A stretch of DNA of 64,000 nucleotides, from positions 186,001 to 250,000 of the forward strand of contig NZ_JAHHZQ010000005.1 in NCBI RefSeq assembly GCF_022606355.1, written 5' to 3'. Origin of the DNA: Leifsonia shinshuensis. GTDB lineage: Bacteria > Actinomycetota > Actinomycetes > Actinomycetales > Microbacteriaceae. Shown here piece after piece: positions 56,701 to 64,000 of the stretch (positions are counted from its first letter, which is position 1; every line of letters starts with the position of its first letter). The notes under the pieces were generated by a model. It did not search any database, was not told the DNA's origin, and was given only the letters and a program-made list of their open reading frames with translations. The translations under genes and the position numbers were made by a program.

Positions 56701-57738
56701 ATGCAGTTCGCCCCGGCCCGCACCCTCCCGACCCGCCTCGGCGCCCGCGCAGTGGAGGTCGCGCCCGGCGTCGCCGTCACCGTCGTGATCGCCCTGGTCG
56801 CCACCGCGGTCTCGCGGTTCGTCCCGGCGCTCGGAAGCGCCCTCCCCGCCCTCGTCATCGGCATCGTCGTCGGCGCCGTCCGGCGGCCGGGCGCCCGCAC
56901 CGCTCCTGGCGTCGCCTACTCGGGCAAGTTCGTGCTGCAGCTGGCCGTCGTGCTGCTGGGCGTCCAGCTCTCCCTGTCGAGCATCCTCGTCGTCGGGGTG
57001 GAGTCGCTGCCGGTGATGCTGACGACGCTCGCCGTCTGCCTCCTGGCGGCGTGGCTGGTCGGGAAGGCGTTGCGGATCCCGAGCCGCGAACGCACGCTCA
57101 TCGGTGTGGGCACCGGGATCTGCGGGGCGTCCGCGATCGCCGCGGTCTCCCCGATCATCGGGGCCGCGAGCGCCGAGATCGCCTACGCGGTGTCGACGAT
57201 CTTCCTCTTCAACGCGGTCGCCGTGCTCGTCTTCCCGCTGATCGGGCACGCGCTCGGGATGACACCGCACGCATTCGGCCTGTTCGCCGGGACAGCGGTG
57301 AACGACACGAGTTCGGTGGTGGCGGCAGCGAGCCTCTTCGCGACCTCCGCGCTGGGGTTCGCCGTGGTGGTCAAGCTGGTGCGCACGCTCATGATCATCC
57401 CGATCAGCGTGACCCTCGCGGTCGTCGAGCACCGCAGGCGCAACGCGGGCGCGCCGCTCACGGCGCGGCGACTGGTGGGCCTGGTGCCGTGGTTCCTGGT
57501 CGGCTTCCTGGTCGTCGCTGCGGCGAACTCCGTGATCCCGGTGCCCGGCGGGGTCCACGACGCACTCGTGACGGTCAGCGTGTTCCTGGTGTCGGTCGCG
57601 CTCGCCGGGATCGGCCTGTCCACCGATATCGCAGCGATCCGACGGGCCGGATGGAGGCCGCTCCTGCTGGGCGGGGTGCTCTCGACGCTGGTCGCGGTCA
57701 CCAGCCTGGCCGTGCTCGCGGTGACCGGGCAGCTCTGA
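56701..57738 (+). CDS. YeiH-family (UPF0324) putative sulfate exporter
   Basis: A 345-residue protein, ATG at 56701. About ten helices, with the family's FVLQLAVVLLGVQLSLSSIL and IGVGTGICGASAIAAVSPII (the G-T-x-I-C-G-A-S-A-I signature near residue 139) and HAFGLFAGTAVNDTSSVVAA. YeiH proteins are thought to export sulfate or related anions. A LysR regulator is convergent downstream, similar to the yeiE-yeiH association in enterobacteria, though there the genes are divergent. Confidence 0.8.
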   Translation: MQFAPARTLPTRLGARAVEVAPGVAVTVVIALVATAVSRFVPALGSALPALVIGIVVGAVRRPGARTAPGVAYSGKFVLQLAVVLLGVQLSLSSILVVGVESLPVMLTTLAVCLLAAWLVGKALRIPSRERTLIGVGTGICGASAIAAVSPIIGAASAEIAYAVSTIFLFNAVAVLVFPLIGHALGMTPHAFGLFAGTAVNDTSSVVAAASLFATSALGFAVVVKLVRTLMIIPISVTLAVVEHRRRNAGAPLTARRLVGLVPWFLVGFLVVAAANSVIPVPGGVHDALVTVSVFLVSVALAGIGLSTDIAAIRRAGWRPLLLGGVLSTLVAVTSLAVLAVTGQL

Positions 57739-57775
57739 AGGCGAGCACGCGCAAGCCCGCGGTCACCGCGCACCC

Positions 57776-58672
57776 TCACACCCCCGCGCCGACGACCTCC
57801 AGCAACCGCCGCACCGCACCGGGCAGTCCCGCGTTGCTGCGCCGCCACACCGCGGTCAGTGGCCGGATGATCCGCAGCTGCCGCACCGGTACCTTCACGA
57901 GCGTCTCGGCCGCGAGCTGCTCGCGCACGGCGAGGATGCTCAGCACGGCGGGGTGGTCGCCCGCCGCGGCCGTGGCGCGGATGGCGCTCGTCGACGACAG
58001 CTCCAGCGCGGGCCGCACGGGAGGGTGCCCGGCCGAGGAGGCGGCGCGCTCGTAGGCGAGGCGGGTGCCTGAGCCGCTCTCCCGCGCGACGACGGGCGTC
58101 CGCGCCAGCTCTTCGATCGAGACGCCGCGTGCGCGGCCCGCCCACGGGTGGTCGCGCCCGACCACGACCACGAGCTCGTCCGAGCCGAAGGTGGCGTGCT
58201 CCAGACCGGCCGGCAGCTCGGGTGTCTCGATGAATCCGACCGCGGCCGCTCCGCTGCGCACCGCGGCCGCGACGGCCTCGCTGTTCGCGGCGGTCAGCTC
58301 GATCAGCAGTTCGGGCGACTCGGCGTGCATGGCGGTGAGCCAGCGCGGCGCCAGGTTCTCCGCGATGGTCATGCTGGCCGCGATGCGGAGGCTGCCGTGC
58401 GACGACTCGCGCAACGACAGCACGCTCGCGTCGAACCGGTCTGCGGCGTCGAGCACCTCGGCCGCCCACTCGGCGACCAGTGCGCCCGCCTCGGTGGGCC
58501 GGGTCCCGTGCGAGCTGCGCACCATCAGAGCGGTGCCGAGTTCGCGCTCGAGAGCGGCGAGCCGGGCGGAGGCCGCCTGCTGGCTGAGACCGACGGCATG
58601 CGCCGCCTGCGAGACGCTGCCGCGCTCGACCGTCTGCACCAGCAGCCGCAGGCTCAGGATGCTCGGGGTCAC
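57776..58672 (-). CDS. LysR-family transcriptional regulator
   Basis: A 298-residue protein, GTG at 58672. N-terminal HTH: LLVQTVERGSVSQAAHAVGL and SQQAASARLAALERELGTAL. The ligand-binding domain begins LRIAASMTIAENLAPRWLTA. It is convergent with the YeiH gene; in other bacteria the LysR protein YeiE/CysB-like senses sulfite or sulfate derivatives, so a link to the exporter is possible. Confidence 0.85.
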   Translation of the reverse strand: MTPSILSLRLLVQTVERGSVSQAAHAVGLSQQAASARLAALERELGTALMVRSSHGTRPTEAGALVAEWAAEVLDAADRFDASVLSLRESSHGSLRIAASMTIAENLAPRWLTAMHAESPELLIELTAANSEAVAAAVRSGAAAVGFIETPELPAGLEHATFGSDELVVVVGRDHPWAGRARGVSIEELARTPVVARESGSGTRLAYERAASSAGHPPVRPALELSSTSAIRATAAAGDHPAVLSILAVREQLAAETLVKVPVRQLRIIRPLTAVWRRSNAGLPGAVRRLLEVVGAGV

Positions 58673-58705
58673 ACCGGCCCTCCCGTTCTGCGGCTCACCA
58701 CTCCT

Positions 58706-59947
58706 TCATTCTGCGGCACCGGAGGTACTGCCGCGTTCACTGCGTGCCCGCGGCAACCGCACGACGACCTCCGCGCCGCCGCCCGGCGCGGCCGCCGCCG
58801 CCACCGCGCCGCCGTGCCGGTCCACCACCTCGGCGACCAGGGCCAGGCCGAGCCCGTAGTGCCGTTCGTGGCCCACATCTCCGGTCGTCGCCCGCGTGGA
58901 GGCGAACCGGTCGAACGCGTGCTCCTCGTCGACGAACCCGGGGCCGTCGTCCGACACCGTCAGCGTCACCTCGTCTCGGGAGGCCGACACGTCGACGCCG
59001 ACCCGGGACGCCGCGTGATCGAGCGCGTTGTCGACCAGCGCGACGATGAGTCGCCGCAGGGAGACCGGAGCCCCGGTGACCACGGCGTCCTCCGCCGCGC
59101 GCGTCGTGATCGCGATGCCGCGCTCGTGGGCGCGCCCCTCGGCCGAGCGCGCCACCACCGCGGCGAGCGCCCCGAGGTCGACGCCCTCCGCTTCCGCGCT
59201 CTGGCGCGGGTCTGCCGCGGTGAGCAGGTCCTCGACGATCTCGGTCAGCGCCCGGCTGTCGTCGACGATCTCGTCGAGCCCGTCGCGGAGGTCGTCGGCC
59301 GATGCGGAGACGTCGCCGCCGGCCAGGCGCCGCCGCAACAGTTGCGCCCGTGTGCTCAGCAGGGTGAGCGGCGTGCGCAGCTCGTGGCCCGCGTCGGCGA
59401 CGAACCGCCGTTGCAGCGCCAGCGCCTCCGACATCGGGCGCATCGAACGGCGGGCGAGGAGGAGGCCGATGCCCGCTGCAGCGACCGCCGCGATCAGCCC
59501 GGAGACGACGAGCGCGACTATCAGGCGGTCCTGCTCCTCCTCCAGCTCGCCGAGCCCGTACGAGACCTGCACGACCTTGCCGCGCCGCACGTCGGTCTGG
59601 GTCAGGTAGCTCCGGCCGCCCGCCTCCACGGTGTCCAGCCGCGAGCCGCCGTTCCGGATGACGTCCTGCAGCGCGGCCTCGTCCGGCAGGCCTTTCGGGA
59701 GCTGCGGCGAGCTGTCCCTGCTGCCATCCGGCATCACGACCGTGATCAGGAGGTTGCGGGGCGCGTCGTGCACCGAGTCGACCATCGAGGCGTCGGAGAG
59801 CGCTCGGTGGGCCGCCTCGTTCTGGCCGGTGGTGACGACGAAGTAGGCGACCCCGCCCAGCACGGCGAAGAGGGCGACGATGAGGAGCGCGAACTGCACG
59901 GCCAGCCGGGTGGAGGCCGCACGCAGCTCGCGCTGGTCCGCCCTCAT
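58706..59947 (-). CDS. Sensor histidine kinase
   Basis: A 413-residue protein; ATG at 59947 overlaps the response regulator stop (ATGA). Helix 1 at about 16-38 (FALLIVALFAVLGGVAYFVV), an external sensor of about 105 residues, helix 2 (LIVALVVSGLIAAVAAAGIG). H-box: FVADAGHELRTPLTLLS; N-box VALVDNALDHAAS; G1 VSDDGPGFVD; G2 GLGLALVAEVV. Complete kinase. Cognate regulator is immediately upstream. The linked ApbE/flavoprotein genes suggest a redox signal. Confidence 0.9.
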   Translation of the reverse strand: MRADQRELRAASTRLAVQFALLIVALFAVLGGVAYFVVTTGQNEAAHRALSDASMVDSVHDAPRNLLITVVMPDGSRDSSPQLPKGLPDEAALQDVIRNGGSRLDTVEAGGRSYLTQTDVRRGKVVQVSYGLGELEEEQDRLIVALVVSGLIAAVAAAGIGLLLARRSMRPMSEALALQRRFVADAGHELRTPLTLLSTRAQLLRRRLAGGDVSASADDLRDGLDEIVDDSRALTEIVEDLLTAADPRQSAEAEGVDLGALAAVVARSAEGRAHERGIAITTRAAEDAVVTGAPVSLRRLIVALVDNALDHAASRVGVDVSASRDEVTLTVSDDGPGFVDEEHAFDRFASTRATTGDVGHERHYGLGLALVAEVVDRHGGAVAAAAAPGGGAEVVVRLPRARSERGSTSGAAE

Positions 59948-60627
59948 TCCAGGCCGCCCAGGCGGTAGCCGACGCCGCGCACGGTCTCGATCAGCGCGCG
60001 CCCGAACTTCTTGCGGAGGTGGTGCACGTACGTGTCGACCACGCCGGGGTCGTCGGCGTCGGCGAACACCTCGTCGAGCAGCACGCCGCGCGAGAAGACC
60101 TGGTCCGGCCGGCGGGCCAGCAGCTCGAGGAGGCCGGCCTCCCGGTCGGAGAGCACGGTGCGCGCGCCGTCGGCGAGCGTCACGGTGCGGCTGCCGACGT
60201 CGAGCCTCCCGCCGGGGAACCGCACCGTCGGCACGTTCGACCACGCGCGCCGGACCAGGCCGCGGACCCGTGCCAGCAGCTCGTCGATGTCGAACGGCTT
60301 GGCCAGGTAATCCTCGGCTCCCGCGTTCAGTCCGTCGACGCGGTCGGGTGCGGTGCCGAGCGCGGAGAGGATCAGGACGGGCGTCGTCACGCCGCTGTTG
60401 CGCAGCCCGGCCAGAACGCCGAGCCCGTCGACGGCGGGGAGGCCGCGGTCGAGCACGACGGCGTCGAACGCCTGGGTGAGCCCGAGGTGCAGCGCGCGCT
60501 GCCCGTCGCGGGCGACCTCCACGTCGTACCCGTCGGAGCGCAGCAGCGTCTCGAGCATGCCCGCGAGGCGGCTGTCGTCCTCGGCGACCAGCACGCGCGG
60601 GCCTTCGGTGCGGGAGGCAGCGCTCAT
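59944..60627 (-). CDS. OmpR-family response regulator
   Basis: A 227-residue protein, ATG at 60627. Receiver: VLVAEDDSRLAGMLETLL with acidic pair, phosphoacceptor Asp in FDAVVLDRGLPAVDG, Lys in YLAKPFDIDELL. Winged helix output: VLSDREAGLLELLARRPDQV then VVDTYVHHLRKKFGRALIET and VRGVGYRL. Overlaps the kinase. Probably governs the ApbE-FMN-flavocytochrome genes upstream. Confidence 0.9.
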   Translation of the reverse strand: MSAASRTEGPRVLVAEDDSRLAGMLETLLRSDGYDVEVARDGQRALHLGLTQAFDAVVLDRGLPAVDGLGVLAGLRNSGVTTPVLILSALGTAPDRVDGLNAGAEDYLAKPFDIDELLARVRGLVRRAWSNVPTVRFPGGRLDVGSRTVTLADGARTVLSDREAGLLELLARRPDQVFSRGVLLDEVFADADDPGVVDTYVHHLRKKFGRALIETVRGVGYRLGGLE

Positions 60628-60665
60628 GCCCACAGCATAGGAGGCCTGCTCGGAACCCTCCGTGC

Positions 60666-61418
60666 TCACCCCTCGGTCTCCGCCCGGGCGAAGGCCAGGT
60701 CGCCGAGGCCGAGCAGCGTCCCGTCGGCCGCGACCGCCAGCACCGCGCGGGCGCCGTGGCCGAGTGCCCAGCGCACGCCGTGCGGACCGATCGCGAACAC
60801 GGCGGTCGCCAGCAGGTCGGCGGTCGTCAGGTCGTCGGCGACGACCGTCGCGCTGCGCAGCAGCGTCGCGGGGGCTCCTGTGCGCCCGTCGACGATGTGG
60901 GCGCCGCGCTCGTAGGCGCCCGACGTCGCGACGCCACCGTCCCTCACCTCCAGCACGGCCAGCATGTCGGTGGCGCTGTCGGGGGAGCGGACCGCGACGT
61001 GCCACGGCCTGCCGTCGCCCGGACTGCCGGCGACGGCCACGTCTCCACCGGCGTTGAGGCAATAGTCGCGCAGGCCCTCCTCGGCGAGCACGCGCGCGGC
61101 CCGGTCGGCGGCCCAGCCCTTCACGACACCGTCGAGGTCCCAGCCGCCCTCGGGCCGGTGGATGCGGAATGCCCCGCTCGAGGCCCCGGCCATCGCCGAG
61201 CCGAGTGCCACGACCTCCCGGAACTCGTCGCTGACCCCGGCGAGGTCGCCGCCACGCGCGTTCACGCGGCTGAGCTCGCTGTCGGGCCGGTAGGCGCTGA
61301 ATCGTGCGTCGGCCGCCCGCAGCACCGCGAACGCGCGCTCGGCGGCCTCGGTCGAGTCGCGCGGGTCGCGCACGTCGATCGACATGGGGATGCCCATGAC
61401 GGTCTCCAAGAACCTCAT
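60666..61418 (-). CDS. apbE: FAD:protein FMN transferase
   Basis: A 250-residue protein; ATG at 61418 overlaps the FMN-binding gene stop as ATGA. ETVMGIPMSIDV is the family opening, FSAYRPDSELSRVNA the conserved A-Y-x-P-x-S-x-(L)-x-R-x-N block, WDLDGVVKGWAADRAARVLA the D-x-x-x-x-x-K-G motif, and LNAGGDVAVAG the GG-D loop; ATSGAYERGAHIVD and ADDLTTADLLATAVF complete the site. It attaches FMN from FAD to a threonine in the neighbouring FMN-binding protein. No signal peptide is seen here; other ApbE proteins act outside the membrane. Confidence 0.9.
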   Translation of the reverse strand: MRFLETVMGIPMSIDVRDPRDSTEAAERAFAVLRAADARFSAYRPDSELSRVNARGGDLAGVSDEFREVVALGSAMAGASSGAFRIHRPEGGWDLDGVVKGWAADRAARVLAEEGLRDYCLNAGGDVAVAGSPGDGRPWHVAVRSPDSATDMLAVLEVRDGGVATSGAYERGAHIVDGRTGAPATLLRSATVVADDLTTADLLATAVFAIGPHGVRWALGHGARAVLAVAADGTLLGLGDLAFARAETEG

Positions 61419-61930
61419 CGCTGGTCGATCGCCGACTGCAGCGACTGGATGTAGCCCTCCGACGTATAGGTCGCCCCGGAGACGGTGTCGATCTGCGCCG
61501 ACTGCTTCGACAGCGTCTCCTGCTGCAGGATCGGCAGCGCCTGCGAGTTGATCTCGACGTCGCGGCCGCTCTCGCTCGGGTACTGCACGGTGTCGACCGC
61601 GGTGATCGTCGTGCCGGAGAACGTCACCTTCACCTGCACCGGCCCGTAGCGCGTGTCGACGGCCGAGCCGGTGACGGTCTTGGTGGCCGACGCGGCGGAG
61701 GCCGCGGGAGCGGTGGCGGTCGCGGAGGGCGTCGGGGTCGCATCGGGCGTCGCGGTCGTGCTCGGCGACGTGGAGGTCGTCGTGCCCGATGCCGAGGTCG
61801 ACACGTGCACAGAGGTCTGAGCGCTGGAGGCCTGCTCGCCCACCCCGTACAGCTTGAGGCCGACGGTCGCGCCCATCGTCACGAGGATCACGGTGAAGAG
61901 GATCGTGCCACGCCACGACTTGCTATTCAT
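61415..61930 (-). CDS. FMN-binding domain protein, membrane-anchored
   Basis: A 171-residue protein, ATG at 61930. N-terminal helix WRGTILFTVILVTMGATVGL anchors it, followed by a Ser/Thr/Ala/Pro linker of about 50 residues and an FMN-binding domain ending in DTVSGATYTSEGYIQSLQSA; the S-G-A-T threonine is the flavin attachment site. It works as an external electron carrier. ApbE is next and the flavocytochrome precedes it. Confidence 0.88.
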   Translation of the reverse strand: MNSKSWRGTILFTVILVTMGATVGLKLYGVGEQASSAQTSVHVSTSASGTTTSTSPSTTATPDATPTPSATATAPAASAASATKTVTGSAVDTRYGPVQVKVTFSGTTITAVDTVQYPSESGRDVEINSQALPILQQETLSKQSAQIDTVSGATYTSEGYIQSLQSAIDQR

Positions 61931-61945
61931 GAGGGCTCCGTTCGT

Positions 61946-63337
61946 TCATGACATGCTCAGCTCTTCCCGGTGGATGAAGCGCTTGGGCATGCGCAACTCC
62001 TTCAGTGTGGCCTCCACGTGCTCCGCCATGCCCTCGGGGCCGCAGATGAACGCCTCCCAGTTGTGGGCGTCGGGGACGATCCGGGCGAGGTATCCGGGGC
62101 CGAGCGGATCGTAGCCGAGCTCGGTGCGCCGGCCCACCAGCGGGTAGACGGTGACGCCGGGCATCGAGGTGAGCTCGTCCAGCAGCGCGAGCTGCTCCGG
62201 CCTGCTCACCCGGTAGAGGACGACGGGCCGGGCGCCGCGGGCGACCAGGTCCTCCGCGAGGGCACGGATCGGCCCGATCCCGGCTCCGCCCGCGATGAGG
62301 AGGATCTTGCCGCGGCTCGCGCGGTCGGCGGTGAAGTGGCCGAACGGGCCCTCCGCGAAGACCAGGGTGCCCGGCTTGAGCGCCGCGAGCCGGCTGGAGT
62401 GGTCGCCCAGCGTGCCGACGGTGATCCGCAGGCGACCGTCCGACGGCACGGCGGACACCGAGTACGGGTGCGCCGTGCCCAGGTGCCCCCACGCGACGAA
62501 ACGGAACAGCAGGAAGTTGCCTGCCCGCACGCCCAGCCGGTCGATGTGCGGGCCGGTGAGCCAGACGCTGTTGAGGCCGTGTCCCTCGGGGACGACGGCG
62601 GCGACGCGCATCCGTCGCTGCCAGGCGTCCATCGTCGGGAGGATGAACCGCCAGGTCAGCACGGCGGACGCAGTGCCGAGGTAGAGCGCGATCCAGAGCA
62701 CCCGGTTGAGTGGGTTCGACACGAAGTGGGCGCCGCCGCTGAGCTGGTGCAGGAAGGTGAGGAAGATCGCGGCATAGGTCGTGACGTGCAGCCAGTACCA
62801 GACCTCGTACGACAGCTTCGTCCGGATCAGGCGCGCGCTGCTGAGCCCGACCGCCAGGAACGCGAGGGTGCCGACGAGCGCGGGGAGCATGTCGGGGTAG
62901 GAGTAGTAGACGTTCCAGAACTCGTCCCACGGCGTGGCCTTGTCGACCACCTCGGTGCCCAGCACGATGAAGACGACGTGCACGACGATGAGGAAGATGA
63001 CGGAGGCGCCGAGCGAGCGGTGCCAGGACACGAGCTTGTCGAGTCCGACCGCGTTCTCGAACCAGGGGATCCGCGCGATCAGCAGCACCTGGTAGCAGAC
63101 CAGAAGGGCGCCGACCATGCCGCTCAGCTCACCGATCGAGGTGATCGCGTTCGCCGGGGTGGAGGCGAAGTTCGCCGGGACGCTGAACCACCACATCCCG
63201 AGCACCACGACGACGCTCGCCACGAGCACGACGCGCACGGTGCGCGCACTGCGCCGGTGCCGCACCGCGGTGCCGCGACGCGGCCTCCTCGCGGGGTCCG
63301 TGGTGGGGGCCGTCGTGGCGGCCCAGGTCTCTGCCAT
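61946..63337 (-). CDS. Ferric-reductase-like flavocytochrome (FNR-type)
   Basis: A 463-residue protein, ATG at 63337; ATG at 63370 is also possible, neither with a clear ribosome-binding site. Six helices from VVLVASVVVVLGMWWFSVPA, with heme-binding histidines in LVSWHRSLGASVIFLIVVHV and WLHVTTYAAIFLTFLHQLSG; then an FNR domain: HPYSVSAVPSDGRLRITV (FAD), LLIAGGAGIGPIRALAEDL (NAD(P)), and AFICGPEGMAEHVEATLKEL. It moves electrons from cytosolic NAD(P)H across the membrane, likely to the FMN protein encoded next. Confidence 0.85.
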   Translation of the reverse strand: MAETWAATTAPTTDPARRPRRGTAVRHRRSARTVRVVLVASVVVVLGMWWFSVPANFASTPANAITSIGELSGMVGALLVCYQVLLIARIPWFENAVGLDKLVSWHRSLGASVIFLIVVHVVFIVLGTEVVDKATPWDEFWNVYYSYPDMLPALVGTLAFLAVGLSSARLIRTKLSYEVWYWLHVTTYAAIFLTFLHQLSGGAHFVSNPLNRVLWIALYLGTASAVLTWRFILPTMDAWQRRMRVAAVVPEGHGLNSVWLTGPHIDRLGVRAGNFLLFRFVAWGHLGTAHPYSVSAVPSDGRLRITVGTLGDHSSRLAALKPGTLVFAEGPFGHFTADRASRGKILLIAGGAGIGPIRALAEDLVARGARPVVLYRVSRPEQLALLDELTSMPGVTVYPLVGRRTELGYDPLGPGYLARIVPDAHNWEAFICGPEGMAEHVEATLKELRMPKRFIHREELSMS

Positions 63338-63475
63338 GAGTCCAACGATGCCGGGCGAATCTTTGTGCATTCTTACGTGAGCTGAAAGTCGGCTAAGGAT
63401 CGGCTATGCACTGGGCCGGACGCGCATGACGGGTGTCGTCACGCGGGACCCCTCCGCTCCCGCTACGGTTCCCTC

Positions 63476-64000
63476 ATGAGCTTCGCCCTGCTCGCGCTGG
63501 TGGTTGCGGTCGGCCTGCTCGGTCCGATCGCGTCGGCCCGGGCGCGCTGGCGTGTGCCGGTGGTGGTGGGCGAGCTCGTGGGCGGTCTCATCATCGGCAC
63601 ATCCGGATTCCGGCTCGTCGACCCCACGAACGACGACTTCACCCTCCTCGCCCAGATCGGTTTCGGGCTGACGATGGTCGTGGTCGGGTCGCAGGTGCCG
63701 CTGCGGGATCCGGATGTGCGCGCCGCCTTCGCGCGCGGCGCCCTGGGCGCGGCCGCGGTCGGGGCGGCCTCCGCGGTGCTGGCCGCTCTGCTCGCCCTGG
63801 TGTCCCACTCCGGTCACGGACTGCTCTACGGCGTGCTGCTGGCCTCGTCGTCCGCCGCGCTCGTGCTGCCCATGCTGCAGTCGGTCGGCATCGGCAAGCG
63901 GTCGGCGGCGCAGCTCGTCGCGCAGATCGCGGTGGCGGACGTGGTGTGCGTCGTGGTGCTCCCGCTCGTGATCGAGCCCGCGCGGGCGCTCTCGGCGGGG
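63476..64000 (+). CDS. Cation/proton antiporter (CPA2 type), 3' truncated
   Basis: ATG at 63476 starts a frame still open at the window end (175 codons). Helices: FALLALVVAVGLLGPIASAR, VVVGELVGGLIIGTSGF, LLAQIGFGLTMVVVGSQV, then FARGALGAAAVGAASAVLAA and VLLASSSAALVLPML. The E-L-x-x-G-x-I-I-G segment and the VADVVCVVVLPLV helix with a conserved Asp match Na+/H+ exchanger family (KefB/GerN-like). Ion and partner domains are outside the window. Confidence 0.8.
   Translation, partial: MSFALLALVVAVGLLGPIASARARWRVPVVVGELVGGLIIGTSGFRLVDPTNDDFTLLAQIGFGLTMVVVGSQVPLRDPDVRAAFARGALGAAAVGAASAVLAALLALVSHSGHGLLYGVLLASSSAALVLPMLQSVGIGKRSAAQLVAQIAVADVVCVVVLPLVIEPARALSAG

Noticed and set aside
1-64000. tRNA or rRNA genes
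   Set aside because: I looked for acceptor/T-loop patterns and conserved rRNA segments and saw none; a tRNAscan run would settle it.

Overview
The window is 64 kb of very G+C-rich DNA from a high-GC Gram-positive bacterium. Third codon positions are almost all G/C, GTG starts are common, genes are packed with ATGA/GTGA overlaps, and several families (the DUF7882-type protein, DUF1206, actinobacterial M-box) point to Actinobacteria, most likely Microbacteriaceae of the Leifsonia kind. The taxonomic placement is inference. I see no rRNA, tRNA, insertion sequence, phage structural gene or CRISPR array. Almost everything is chromosomal core or slow-turnover accessory content.

Layout. 1-0.43 kb: end of an F420/NADP reductase-like gene and the 3' remnant of a second gene. 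0.43-5.0 kb: a less G+C-rich island of unrecognised membrane proteins bounded by a 49-bp direct repeat; several of its genes look frameshifted or stop-interrupted. 5.1-7.3 kb: methyltransferase, SRPBCC protein, lipid kinase. 7.6-9.6 kb: two tandem MarR genes and two target genes joined by three identical-type operators. 9.6-13.4 kb: DUF1206 protein, 2H phosphoesterase, two phosphoesterases. 13.4-21.4 kb: a LacI-controlled peptide-type ABC importer with a GH1 glycosidase, bracketed by the same 22-bp repeat. 21.5-23.4 kb: shrunken phenylacetate locus (thiolase remnant, paaI, paaK). 23.5-28.1 kb: TetR-controlled MFS carrier with two esterases. 28.1-37.6 kb: single genes (DUF1801, amber-interrupted hydrolase, VOC, membrane proteins, formylglycine-generating enzyme, MBL, GNAT, patatin). 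37.6-43.8 kb: phosphoribosyltransferase, MFS exporter with a candidate attenuator, LacI plus ribokinase, then an alkylation-repair group (Ogt, ECF sigma, Ogt, Ada-type metal-binding protein). 43.9-47.4 kb: an M-box (magnesium) riboswitch, a short leader ORF and a binding-protein-less ABC transporter. 47.4-51.5 kb: DHA2 exporter with TetR, hemerythrin remnant, MarR with hydrolase. 51.57-52.42 kb: a large array of 26 short palindromes on a 20-bp grid. 52.5-58.7 kb: DegP-like protease, nucleotidyltransferase, AHSA1 and ArsR-AHSA1 pair, YeiH-type exporter, LysR. 58.7-63.3 kb: two-component system, ApbE, FMN-binding protein and a ferric-reductase-like flavocytochrome. The last gene, a cation/proton antiporter, runs off the end.

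How the genes work together. Most clusters are a regulator next to the genes it probably controls, and in six cases a palindromic operator can be read in the divergent or upstream gap: CTAGA-N3-TCTAG for MarR, TTACCGA-N4-TCGGTAA before paaI, a 23-bp AATACC/GGTATT palindrome before the MFS-esterase operon, GTATGCGCTTAC before the GH1 operon, TCTTAGT-N-ACTAAGA for the second MarR, and ATTCGT-N4-ACGAAT for ArsR. The features most worth following are the M-box-controlled transporter at 44-47 kb, which suggests a divalent-metal ABC importer, and the palindrome array at 51.6-52.4 kb with its smaller relative at 23.4 kb.
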